NCBI GenBank assembly: GCA_016235815.1
Contig: JACRIM010000030.1
Coordinates: 62,001 to 126,000, forward strand
Length of the DNA stretch: 64,000 nt
Reading direction: 5' to 3'
From: Planctomycetota bacterium
Lineage (GTDB): Bacteria > Planctomycetota > Phycisphaerae > UBA1845 > UTPLA1
A program made the position numbers and the translations under genes. The notes under the pieces are model-generated. The model did not search any database. It had not been told where the DNA came from and worked only from the letters and a program-made list of their open reading frames with translations. This document shows positions 18,687 to 27,047 of the stretch, one piece after another; positions within the stretch are counted from its first letter, which is position 1; each line of letters opens with the position of its first letter.

Positions 18687-21301
18687 GGCTTCGACACTCC
18701 CGAAGATCGCGCCGTTTCCATTAGCTCGACTAATTTCCCCTGCCATGGCGGCCCGCCCAATTCTGGAAACCACGCTCGCTCCGCCTCAATCGCCTTGATC
18801 ACGTCGGCGGCCTTGCCGTGTCGGACCTGATGCAAGAGCCACTGATACCGCGCCTCCCAGTAGATCTGCGGCGCAATATCGCGAAGCGTCGGATCCTCAA
18901 GGAGGCGCGCCCAATATGCCTCAGCGCGATTGAACAGTGCCGATCTTTCAGACGGTGCGGCAGTCTGGGCAATCTGTTCCAGCAACAATGCCGCCATTTG
19001 AAGGCGGTTTCCGTTGTCCGGCTCCGCGACGACGAGTTTTTCCGCATCCTCCAACGCCTCGCTCGCCCTTCCCGCTGCACGAAGCACACTCACCCGCACC
19101 GACCGAATTGTGTTGTATTCCTGGCGTTCTTCCCCAAGCCACGCGCCGACTTTCTCCAAAATGGGAAGAGCCTGCGCCGCGAACTTCTCCACGTCTGACG
19201 ACCGCGCCGAAGCACTGAACTTGGCCGCTTGGCGCTGTATGTCTGCAATCATCCCCATGATCGCCGGTGCAGACTTCGCACGATCCCGCTCATTCAATAA
19301 TCCATTCAGTTCGTTCGATGCCGCCGCCATATCGCCCACCATCCGATGACAACGAAGCCGAATGACGCGAGCGTCGAGGTTTTCCGGCAATTCCCGCAAT
19401 AGCTCCAGCGCCTTTGGATAGTCGCCGACGCGATCATGCGCGAAGAGCGCCGCCGCCTGAAGCCGCGCTTCCGTCACCCAGGACGATGGAACCGCTTCGA
19501 TGCCCACCGGTTTTCCAGCCGACAGCCCTTCGACAAGCCTGGCCCATTCCATCGCGGCGTCACGACGAGAAGCCGCATTTTCTCGATGGAGCGTTACCAA
19601 CTCTGAATCCGCAGAAAGACATTCCGCAATCCCGCGCCGTGCCCACCAGTACTTCGGATTGTCTTGACCCACCTCCAGGTAAGCTTTTCGTGCTTCGGCG
19701 TAGTCACCGGCCTCCTGGAATGCGACACCCGCGGCGTACGCCGCCTCCGCCGCAAGAGAGTTCGATCCATGGAGCGACGCCAACCGCAACGCCGTCCGCG
19801 CCAGCGCCCGCAACGACTCGCGATTCTTCGTGTCCTGCACGAGCTTCTTTCGGCATCGATAGGCGTACTCCGCGGCTCGATCCGACACGTCGCCGCTGCC
19901 GGCGATCTCGGCCTTCTCAAAGTGCGCCGCCGCGTCGGCAAGCTTTTGAATCTGAAAAAGACAAACGCCGAGATTCAGCGAGTCTTCGGCCGTGGATTGC
20001 TTACGAGACGTCAACTCCGACAGGATTGGCACCGCCTCGGCATACTTGCTCTTCGCCATCCAACGAAGCGCCGACGTGCGCAATTCCTCCACCGACATCT
20101 GCGTTAACGACTTCGTCGGGCCGGAAAGGTTGGACAGATATGTTTCAACGATGCCCGGCCACGGACCGCCCTGTTTTGCAATGGTTGCGAACTTTTCCAT
20201 GGCCGTTTCGCGAAGCCGCAGCATCTCGGGCGAGTTCTCCACGCGTGCCGCAGATTGCAGGGCGTAGCTGTGCGCCTCCAGAAGCGGCGCGAGACGAAAG
20301 TAGAACGTTGCCCCCACTGCATCCGGAAAGCGACTCAACGCCGAAAGCGCCTTGATCTCATCCCTCGCGGCGTCGAATTGGCCCGACGCCAAGAGCGTTC
20401 TCACTTTCTCGTATCGGGCGCGAGCCACCACGCTCGTATCCGCTGTCGACACGATGACGCGCTCAAGGGACGACGCGGCCTCATTCGCCCGCCCGCTCTC
20501 ACGAAGCGCAACGCCGGCCCCGATCAGGGCGTTGTACTTGCGATCCTTGTCGCGCGAATCGCGGGCCACCTGATCAAACCCCGCGAGCGCATCGGCCAGG
20601 TGCGCCCCCCGTCCCGGCGCCGAAGGCTCGGACACCATTCCGAGATAAACCTCCACCCATGCGGCGCTCAACATCCGTCCCTCGGCAAGTCGCTCAATTC
20701 GCTCGGTCAAACCCAGGAGCAGATACTTTTCTTCCTGGGTTCGCAATCCCATGACAAGCGGCCTGAGCACGTCATCCGCCTGCCCATACCGTTTGCCCGC
20801 CTCCCGCAGTCGATCCGTGAGTCGCGCCCGGTTGAAGTCCAGTCCGCTGGTCAGTTCATAATTATCAAGATCAGTCGCACACTCATGCCGCACGACAAGG
20901 TCGGCATACTCCACCAGCCATTCCGCCGATTCGACGCGCTGAACCTCGTCCGACAACCGGCTCGCATTGTCCAGCGCGGGCAGGCATCGGCGAAACCACT
21001 CCAGTGACTTTTCGCAAAATGCCGACCGAAGAGCCGGGTCCAGTAGCGAAAGTCCCACCTGCCCATAGGCACGCGCAATGTACGGTTGAAGCGATTCCGA
21101 TCGCCCCGCGAGCAGCGTCTCGACCAACTCCGGCATCTGACGCCGCGTCAGATCCCCAATCAGATGCCTTTCATCCGCGGTGAGCCGGTCGTCCTGTTCG
21201 TTCTCCGGGGGCCGGGCATGAACATCGGTAAAAAATGAGGTGGCGACGACCGCTACAACGGCAACACGAACGCAACGAGTGCTGGTCACGGCGGGGTTCA
21301 C
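18683..21301 (-). CDS. Exported tetratricopeptide-repeat protein
   Basis: 872 aa starting at a GTG (21301) that overlaps the TGA of the upstream exbD gene. The N-terminus has a signal peptide (RVAVVAVVATSFFTDVHA). Almost all the rest is helical repeat of TPR type: LNLGVCLFQIQKLADAAAHF, AAYAAGVAFQEAGDYAEARK and many Ala/Leu/Glu-rich helices. It is predicted to be a periplasmic scaffold. Being translationally coupled to two ExbD proteins and an ExbB, it is probably a partner of that energised inner-membrane complex. No enzymatic motif is visible. Confidence 0.85.
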   Translation of the reverse strand: MNPAVTSTRCVRVAVVAVVATSFFTDVHARPPENEQDDRLTADERHLIGDLTRRQMPELVETLLAGRSESLQPYIARAYGQVGLSLLDPALRSAFCEKSLEWFRRCLPALDNASRLSDEVQRVESAEWLVEYADLVVRHECATDLDNYELTSGLDFNRARLTDRLREAGKRYGQADDVLRPLVMGLRTQEEKYLLLGLTERIERLAEGRMLSAAWVEVYLGMVSEPSAPGRGAHLADALAGFDQVARDSRDKDRKYNALIGAGVALRESGRANEAASSLERVIVSTADTSVVARARYEKVRTLLASGQFDAARDEIKALSALSRFPDAVGATFYFRLAPLLEAHSYALQSAARVENSPEMLRLRETAMEKFATIAKQGGPWPGIVETYLSNLSGPTKSLTQMSVEELRTSALRWMAKSKYAEAVPILSELTSRKQSTAEDSLNLGVCLFQIQKLADAAAHFEKAEIAGSGDVSDRAAEYAYRCRKKLVQDTKNRESLRALARTALRLASLHGSNSLAAEAAYAAGVAFQEAGDYAEARKAYLEVGQDNPKYWWARRGIAECLSADSELVTLHRENAASRRDAAMEWARLVEGLSAGKPVGIEAVPSSWVTEARLQAAALFAHDRVGDYPKALELLRELPENLDARVIRLRCHRMVGDMAAASNELNGLLNERDRAKSAPAIMGMIADIQRQAAKFSASARSSDVEKFAAQALPILEKVGAWLGEERQEYNTIRSVRVSVLRAAGRASEALEDAEKLVVAEPDNGNRLQMAALLLEQIAQTAAPSERSALFNRAEAYWARLLEDPTLRDIAPQIYWEARYQWLLHQVRHGKAADVIKAIEAERAWFPELGGPPWQGKLVELMETARSSGVSKP

Positions 21302-21771
21302 GACGATTGGTTGATTGTAGCCGGGCCCTTCGAGGTGACGACGACCTGAAGATTCGCGAAACCCGCCTTCGTGCAGGCGTCCATCGCGGCAATGACATGT
21401 TCATAGCGCACGGTCGGGTCTGCACCGATTTGAACCGGCGAATTCGCGTCAGCACCGTCGCGCCGTTTCTGAGCCAGCATCCCCGCAAGCGAATCAAACG
21501 TTCCCTCGGTCAGGGCCGTTCCCATCACCAAGATTCGAAACCCACGCGGGCCAGGATCGGCCTGCAGATAGATGCGAACCGTGGGAACCATCGCGACCTT
21601 CGATCCGCTGCCGGGGCCGATCTGCGACGGCAGTTTTGCTGACAGTTGCCCTTCCGTTACAGCAAAACTTGTGCCGAGCATGAAGAAAATCAGGATCACC
21701 ATCACCACGTCGATCATCGGCGCGAGATTCGGTACGGCCGCGTGCGCTGGTGGGAAGCCTCGTCGTTTCAT
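21298..21771 (-). CDS. ExbD/TolR-family protein (second copy)
   Basis: 157 aa from the ATG at 21771, which overlaps the stop of the first exbD (ATGA at 21768-21771). A longer frame reaching 21831 lies inside the upstream gene and is ignored. The single transmembrane helix is PNLAPMIDVVMVILIFFMLG with the ion-channel Asp, conserved in ExbD and TolR. The periplasmic domain follows (VTEGQLSAKLPSQ, YEHVIAAMDACTKAGF). It should form the proton-driven motor with ExbB and the other ExbD. Confidence 0.88.
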   Translation of the reverse strand: MKRRGFPPAHAAVPNLAPMIDVVMVILIFFMLGTSFAVTEGQLSAKLPSQIGPGSGSKVAMVPTVRIYLQADPGPRGFRILVMGTALTEGTFDSLAGMLAQKRRDGADANSPVQIGADPTVRYEHVIAAMDACTKAGFANLQVVVTSKGPATINQSS

Positions 21772-22193
21772 CCGCGCGACTCCCCCTGCAAGGCCCCGAA
21801 CTGTACGCCGCGCACGCCGCTCCGCGCGCATTCCGCCAGCACCGCCTCGACATCGGCAAACGAAACCGACTTATCCGCCCGGATCAGGCACGTCATCCGC
21901 GCATCCGCCTTCGCGGCGGAGTGCAACTGTTCGAGCAACGACGCCAGCGTATGCAACTCCTCGCGCAGCATGTACACCGGGCGACCATTCTCACTTCGAA
22001 TGTTCACGACGAACCGGCCTGCTTCAGTCCTTAATGGTTCCTTTGCCTCGGCCGCAGTGGGAAGGTCGATGCGTGTGCGTTCCTGCTCCACCATCTTCGT
22101 CGCCAGCATGAAGAAGATCAGCAGGCACATCATCACGTCCACCATCGGGGCGAGATTGAGTGTCAGCGGCGTGATCGGCGGAGGCTTGGTCAT
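21768..22193 (-). CDS. ExbD/TolR-family protein (first copy)
   Basis: 141 aa. TM helix LNLAPMVDVMMCLLIFFMLA carries the conserved Asp19 that takes protons in ExbD/TolR. The periplasmic part has the compact fold with IRADKSVSFADVEAVLAECA near its end. Its ATG at 22193 overlaps the ExbB stop codon (ATGA), indicating translational coupling. Two different ExbD subunits in one operon suggest a heteromeric motor or two interchangeable plugs. Confidence 0.9.
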   Translation of the reverse strand: MTKPPPITPLTLNLAPMVDVMMCLLIFFMLATKMVEQERTRIDLPTAAEAKEPLRTEAGRFVVNIRSENGRPVYMLREELHTLASLLEQLHSAAKADARMTCLIRADKSVSFADVEAVLAECARSGVRGVQFGALQGESRG

Positions 22194-23005
22194 GTCGGAA
22201 TCGTCGGCAGTCTGGGTTTCGGCGGGGCCTTGGGCTGGGGTGCTTCGGGCTTGGGTCCATCGTGATTAGCCGCAGGAACCGCATTGTTGGCAGGGCGAAA
22301 GTATTCCAGCAAGTCCATTGCCGCGGCATGAGCCGCCACGGTGAGCGCATCCACCCGATTGCGACAAATGCCAAAAAAACCCAACGCCACGATCGCAACA
22401 AGTAACCCGAGAAACGTATTTACCAGAGCAAGGCTGATACCCCCGGCAAGGTCCTCCGGCTTATACGCCCCGTGAGAAGCCCGCATCTCACCGAAGGCAC
22501 GGATCATTCCCAGCACCGTGCCGAGCAGGCCCATCAGTGGACCGAGGTTCCCGATGATGTTGAGGTATTCGACCTTTCGAAAAAGCCGACTGCTCCACGC
22601 CCCGGCGCGCTCGGTCGCGGCCTCGGACATCGCGTCAAACCCATGCCGGCCATGGCGAAGACCGGCCGTCAGCACGTCGGCAAACATCGTTCGGCTGCCG
22701 GTGACAAGATCGAGGCACTCCTTGAACTTCCGCTGCTCAATCAGATCGCGGGCCGCATTGACCTCCGCGTCGCCGAGCATCGTCTTTCGGCGAATCGTCC
22801 AAAAGTGCTCGATGACGATCGTGACCGCCGCAAGCGACATCGCTGCAATCACCAGGCCGGGCCACTCCGCGCCTTCCATCAAAACGCTGAGCAGCGATTT
22901 CGTCTGGGTTGCCGTCTGTTCCGCTTTCACCACCGCGCATGTCGCGGCAGAGATCACGGACGCAATCGATAAATATCGAATTCGAAATCTCATCAGGGTT
23001 TCCAC
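22190..23005 (-). CDS. MotA/TolQ/ExbB proton channel family protein
   Basis: 271 aa. Three hydrophobic stretches after a leader: WPGLVIAAMSLAAVTIVIEH, the channel helix LNIIGNLGPLMGLLGTVLGM, and ISLALVNTFLGLLVAIVALG. The Gly/Thr-rich second helix is the hallmark of ExbB/TolQ. A Pro/Lys-rich C-terminal tail (PKPEAPQPKAPPKPRLP) is added. It starts at GTG 23005 or ATG 22993, a few bases after the vWA stop. It is the proton channel of the vWA-ExbB-ExbD2 operon. The N-terminal leader resembles a signal peptide, as in some ExbB proteins with an extra N-terminal region. Confidence 0.9.
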   Translation of the reverse strand: METLMRFRIRYLSIASVISAATCAVVKAEQTATQTKSLLSVLMEGAEWPGLVIAAMSLAAVTIVIEHFWTIRRKTMLGDAEVNAARDLIEQRKFKECLDLVTGSRTMFADVLTAGLRHGRHGFDAMSEAATERAGAWSSRLFRKVEYLNIIGNLGPLMGLLGTVLGMIRAFGEMRASHGAYKPEDLAGGISLALVNTFLGLLVAIVALGFFGICRNRVDALTVAAHAAAMDLLEYFRPANNAVPAANHDGPKPEAPQPKAPPKPRLPTIPT

Positions 23006-23011
23006 CAGGCC

Positions 23012-24058
23012 TTAGCGCTTCGCGTCATCCTCGGTCACGTGTTTATACGCCCCACCATTCGTCTCGGCAATCTCGCGAAGCACGCGCTCGCCCGAGCCAA
23101 TCGTGTCATAAACGAATAAAATCGTGTTGATTCGCGTCCGCCGGGCTGTGTTCGCCTGTCGAATCATTCCCATCAGCCGCTTGTTATCCTCACCAAAGTC
23201 CCCGTCAGAAAGAAGAAACATCACATCGGGCTGATACGTGAGCGCCCGCTTGACCGCATCGATCGGCTGCGTCTGCCCGCTCGGCACGATGGATTTGATC
23301 GCGTCAAACGCTTCGCGCTTGTTCTCCAGCGTCGCCGCCTTGAGCCGCGGGAAGAGTTCCGTCGCCTTGCCCTCATTAAACCAAAGCACGTTGAAAAGCT
23401 GCTCCTGATTCAGCGACCCGACCGCCCGCATCAGCTCCCGTTGAAGCAGCGTAAAAGTGTCGGTCATCGAACCGCTGCGATCCATCACATAGACCACCGA
23501 TCGCGCGTTCTGGCCCTGACCCACGCCCCACATGGAACCCACCGGTCCCCCGCCGGCAACATCCCGATCACCAAGTCCGCTACCCGAAGCGCCGCCACCA
23601 GTCCCCTGGCCGCCACCAATTCCAACACCGACGATATCCGAGCGTGACAACTCCCCGCGTGAAAGCTCCGCGATCCGATCCCCGCCGCTGATGGTTGCCG
23701 GACGAATCGTGTCCGCGCCCTCGGCTTTGAGAATCTCGCCGAGCACGTCACCGGTAGTCAGCGAAGGCCCGGCCCTCGCCGAGTCCGGCACATCGATACC
23801 CGCCGTTCCGGGAAATCGAAACGTCCCCGCGAACCCAACCGGGGTCGCTTCCTCAGAAATAAGTTGTGCCCCGAATTCGGCATTACTCGATTCCGTCGCC
23901 GTCGAAATCGCCCAGGTGGCAAGGCTGAAGAGGAGAATCAATCCGGCATGAATGAGAACACTGATCCCGGCCGATCCAAGAAGCGGCGCAACCCGCGGCC
24001 CAGCGGCGTCGGCTTGCCGAACAGGAAGGTCGCTGGTGGGTGGGGGAATGGCGGTCAC
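23012..24058 (-). CDS. vWA-domain protein with a TonB-like membrane anchor
   Basis: 348 aa. A cytoplasmic N-terminus of about 28 residues rich in Pro is followed by one TM helix (about 30-51, SAGISVLIHAGLILLFSLAT). That helix contains Ser33-x3-His37, matching the Ser16/His20 pair in the TonB anchor that couples to ExbB/ExbD. Then comes a Gly-rich flexible segment (about 144-180) and a von Willebrand factor A domain with MIDAS motif DRSGSM (193-198) and LLSDGDFGED. So topology is TonB/TolA-like, with a vWA domain replacing the TonB C-terminal domain. The start is GTG 24058, 10 bases after the folD-like stop. Interpretation as a TonB analogue is inference. Confidence 0.85.
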   Translation of the reverse strand: MTAIPPPTSDLPVRQADAAGPRVAPLLGSAGISVLIHAGLILLFSLATWAISTATESSNAEFGAQLISEEATPVGFAGTFRFPGTAGIDVPDSARAGPSLTTGDVLGEILKAEGADTIRPATISGGDRIAELSRGELSRSDIVGVGIGGGQGTGGGASGSGLGDRDVAGGGPVGSMWGVGQGQNARSVVYVMDRSGSMTDTFTLLQRELMRAVGSLNQEQLFNVLWFNEGKATELFPRLKAATLENKREAFDAIKSIVPSGQTQPIDAVKRALTYQPDVMFLLSDGDFGEDNKRLMGMIRQANTARRTRINTILFVYDTIGSGERVLREIAETNGGAYKHVTEDDAKR

Positions 24059-24068
24059 GTCTCCCTGA

Positions 24069-24938
24069 TTATACCCCGCGCGCCGCGGCCACGGTGTTCG
24101 CCAGCAGCATGGCCACCGTCACAGGCCCCACGCCGCCGGGAACGGGCGTCAAATGCGACGCAAGAGGCACAACTTCGTCAAAACGCACATCGCCGACGGT
24201 CGTCATTTTTTCAGTGCCGTCAGCCTGCCTCACCGGGACACGGTGCGTCCCCACGTCGATCACAATTGCACCCGGCGATACGTGTTCCGCGCCGATCAGC
24301 CCCGCCCGACCCGCCGCCACCATCAAGATTTCCGCATTCCGGGTGTGCGAAACAAGATCGCGCGTCTGCGTATGGCACTGCGTCACGGTCGCATTGGCCC
24401 CGATGAGCATCATCGCGAGCGGCTTCCCGACTATCACACTCCGCCCGATCACGACGGCCCGCTTCCCGCGAATCTCCACGCCCGTTGATTGCAAGCACGC
24501 AAACGCCGCCGCCGCCGTACACGGTGCGAGGGCTTCGCGACCCATCGCCAGCAACCCCAGATTCTCCGCGCTCACCCCCTCCACATCTTTCACCGCCGCG
24601 ATCCGCTGCTGCAACGCAAAACCGTCCAGCCCCTTCGGAACCGGCATATGAAGCATGACCCCGCTGACGGCCGCGTCGTGATTCAGCCGCTCGATGGCCT
24701 CAGTTGCCTGCGGCATCGTCGTGTTCGGTGGAAGTTGCACGAGGTCATAGCCAATGCCGACCGACTCCGCGTGCTTGGCCTGGCTCCGTGCATAACTCGC
24801 GGCCGACGCGTCATCGCCGATGAGTACGGCTGTGAGCCGCACGGACTTTCCATAGGAACGAAGGTCCGCCACATCGCGCTTGAGTTTCTCGCGAAGGTGC
24901 GCCGCAAGGGAATTGCCGTCGATAAGAGTCGCCGCCAT
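24069..24938 (-). CDS. FolD-like methylenetetrahydrofolate dehydrogenase with altered active site
   Basis: 289 aa, the normal FolD length, with family blocks VIGRSVIVGKPLAMMLI, GAEHVSPGAIVIDVGTHRV and PGGVGPVTVAMLL. FolD normally oxidises methylene-THF with NADP and then hydrolyses methenyl-THF. Three residues of the folate site are changed: the usual Tyr-x3-Lys reads Tyr49-x3-Gln53, the VQLPLP Gln is His (LHMPVP) and KDVDG has become KDVEG. Either the cyclohydrolase step is lost or the protein has a different job. It lies between a DUF1570 gene and the vWA gene with gaps of 30 and 10 bases. Family certain; activity uncertain. Confidence 0.85.
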   Translation of the reverse strand: MAATLIDGNSLAAHLREKLKRDVADLRSYGKSVRLTAVLIGDDASAASYARSQAKHAESVGIGYDLVQLPPNTTMPQATEAIERLNHDAAVSGVMLHMPVPKGLDGFALQQRIAAVKDVEGVSAENLGLLAMGREALAPCTAAAAFACLQSTGVEIRGKRAVVIGRSVIVGKPLAMMLIGANATVTQCHTQTRDLVSHTRNAEILMVAAGRAGLIGAEHVSPGAIVIDVGTHRVPVRQADGTEKMTTVGDVRFDEVVPLASHLTPVPGGVGPVTVAMLLANTVAAARGV

Positions 24939-24968
24939 TACGGCATCATCCTCGAAGCGCGTTGCCCG

Positions 24969-25991
24969 TCAATGAGACGACGAGTTTCCTGCCACGATGG
25001 TTCGACACGCCGTCTCAAACGAAGCGTCCATTACGCCGAACGCCTCTTCGAACCCCTGCAAGCAATCCGCGTCCGATTTCTCCCACGATCCCGTCGCCCG
25101 AAGGTACGCCGCGAATTCTTTCGGCTTGGCCTTGACCAAATACCACACCAACCCCCACGCCGCCGCATAGGCCTGCTGCGGATTCGCCGCCCCCGGCCCG
25201 ATGCGTGTCGCATCACGAACGATTTCTTTCAGTGAAACTGACTTCGCGGACCAGTCAATCGTCTTCCAGTCCGCGAGGCGATATTTGTTCACACCGTCCG
25301 CCGTCTCAAACTGCATCGCCAGCCCTTCTTTAAGCCACCGGCGCCGCGCCTGATCCGCCCGTTGCAGGCCGAGGTTCCACAGAACTTGATGAGCGATCTC
25401 ATGCCGCACGACCGTCGCCGTGATTAGTTGAAGGTGCTCCTCCAACTGGGCTTCGACCTTGCGGATGCGAACCATTCGCTGCTCACGCTGCGTCGCCGTC
25501 ATGGTAGGGTCCGCGGCCGGCAACAGTCCCGCGCGGGCCGCGATCAATTCGTCGCGTTTCTGATGAACCAACGCCGCGTTCGAATAATTGAACAGATAAC
25601 ACCGGTTGCTCGCTTCGTCGAAGAACCCGGGGACGGCCTCGCTGACGACAAATCCGCGCGACTTGGCAAACGCCTCATATCCCGCCCATTCTTCGAAAAG
25701 CACGACCGTCATCGACGCAACCTGCAATCGCGGCCTCAGATCGAGTGACTGCGCAAACGCCTCCACCCGGCCTCGCGTATCGTTTGCCATGGACAGCGTT
25801 TCGCGCACCGTGCCGACGTCGGAATCAGAGATGATCGTGAATGCCCCTGAGGTGTTGACGAGAAACTTCGGCCCAAGCTTGCGCGCGAACCGAACCGGCG
25901 ATTCGTCCGCGCCCACCCGGCCCCCACACGTGAACGATACTGTGATGAGAAAAGCGATCAACCGGGACGATGCGAGTGCTTCCTTCATCAT
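24969..25991 (-). CDS. Exported DUF1570-type metallopeptidase-like protein
   Basis: 340 aa with a signal peptide (SSRLIAFLITVSFTCGG then ADES). The zinc-peptidase motif HEIAH sits in TATVVRHEIAHQVLWNLGL, and a downstream Glu is offered by WLKEGLAMQFE, the gluzincin-like arrangement seen in DUF1570 proteins of planctomycetes. Activity is not proven for the family. Its ATG pair at 25991/25988 follows GCGGAAAACGG, 17 bases after the TIM-barrel gene, so it belongs to the same transcript. A second protein of similar design occurs at 45173-46576. Confidence 0.8.
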   Translation of the reverse strand: MMKEALASSRLIAFLITVSFTCGGRVGADESPVRFARKLGPKFLVNTSGAFTIISDSDVGTVRETLSMANDTRGRVEAFAQSLDLRPRLQVASMTVVLFEEWAGYEAFAKSRGFVVSEAVPGFFDEASNRCYLFNYSNAALVHQKRDELIAARAGLLPAADPTMTATQREQRMVRIRKVEAQLEEHLQLITATVVRHEIAHQVLWNLGLQRADQARRRWLKEGLAMQFETADGVNKYRLADWKTIDWSAKSVSLKEIVRDATRIGPGAANPQQAYAAAWGLVWYLVKAKPKEFAAYLRATGSWEKSDADCLQGFEEAFGVMDASFETACRTIVAGNSSSH

Positions 25992-26007
25992 CCGTTTTCC
26001 GCAAATC

Positions 26008-26910
26008 CTACTTCGTCGCCGCCTCGAATCCCTGCCGCGGTGCGAACTTGTCCCCCTTATACGCCGACATCACCGCCTGCTTCTCATCGAGCAACCCGCG
26101 CAGATACGTCGCCGCCGCCGGGAAGACCTTGTCTCCATCCGCCAATGCCGTATTCCACAGCTTCGGCCAATCCACCGACAGGTACCCGCGATATCCAATG
26201 CCCTTCAGCAATTGCACCATCCGGGCAATCTCGCAATCCCCCTGCCCCGGCGACACATATCCCTCAAACGCCATTCCGTTGAACTTCGCGTCGGTGACAT
26301 GAACCATGCCGATCCGGCCGCCCAGCCGCGGGATGGAGGTCGTCGGCCGCTCGCCGCGAATTCGCCCTGCAAACGGATTCCAACAGCACTTCACCGCCGG
26401 TGAATCCGCAGCATCCACGAGGTACCACATCGCCACGCTGTCCGTAAAATCCCCGCTGTTTTCAATAAGCAGCGTCACCCGATGCGTCGCCGCGAAATCA
26501 GCAAGACCGCGAATATTCTCGGCGATTCTCCCTAGGACGGACTCGCGCTTTTCGTAGCCGAAAAAGGTCGCCTTCGGAATCTCCGCCCCGAACACTCGAA
26601 CAAAGGGGCACTCCAGCTTCCCGGCCAGTTCGACATACTCTCGAACCTGTTGGACGTTGGTCGCGACTTCTTTCGGATCACGACTATGAAAGGCGTTTCC
26701 CGTGGCAAGACAGATGATCTCGACGCCGGCATCCCGGACCAGCCGGGCGATCTTGCCGGGGTTGGCGGCCAGTTCCGGTGCCACCGGCAGGTACATCTGG
26801 CCATTGAGGCACCGAAGCTCCAGACCCTGATAGCCATACTCCCGGGCCTTTTCGACCATGGTGACGAGGTCCCATGCAGGACACCCAACGCTGCTGAACG
26901 CCAATTTCAT
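26008..26910 (-). CDS. Sugar phosphate isomerase/epimerase (xylose isomerase-like TIM barrel)
   Basis: 300 aa AP-endonuclease-2/xylose-isomerase-like TIM barrel. MKLAFSSVGCPAWDLVTMVE, GYQGLELRCLNGQMYLPVAP, TLLIENSGDF, GMVHVTDAKF and YLSVDWPKLW mark the barrel strands that carry the metal-binding Glu, Asp, His and Glu/Asp residues. The family isomerises or epimerises sugars, inositols or hydroxypyruvate-like compounds; the substrate is not predictable. A GGAG site precedes the ATG at 26910. It is the first gene of a closely packed minus-strand train that reaches about 14.3 kb. Confidence 0.85.
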   Translation of the reverse strand: MKLAFSSVGCPAWDLVTMVEKAREYGYQGLELRCLNGQMYLPVAPELAANPGKIARLVRDAGVEIICLATGNAFHSRDPKEVATNVQQVREYVELAGKLECPFVRVFGAEIPKATFFGYEKRESVLGRIAENIRGLADFAATHRVTLLIENSGDFTDSVAMWYLVDAADSPAVKCCWNPFAGRIRGERPTTSIPRLGGRIGMVHVTDAKFNGMAFEGYVSPGQGDCEIARMVQLLKGIGYRGYLSVDWPKLWNTALADGDKVFPAAATYLRGLLDEKQAVMSAYKGDKFAPRQGFEAATK

Positions 26911-27047
26911 GAACAGACTCCGTAGAGCAATGATGACGGCGAAACGTTAACGGGGACCGGCAATCCCGTCAAAACCGCACGGAGAGTGGCGTGCATCGTT
27001 GCTCCGGTCGATCTATAGTTGAACAGAGGGCTTGTAGCGAGGTCTTA

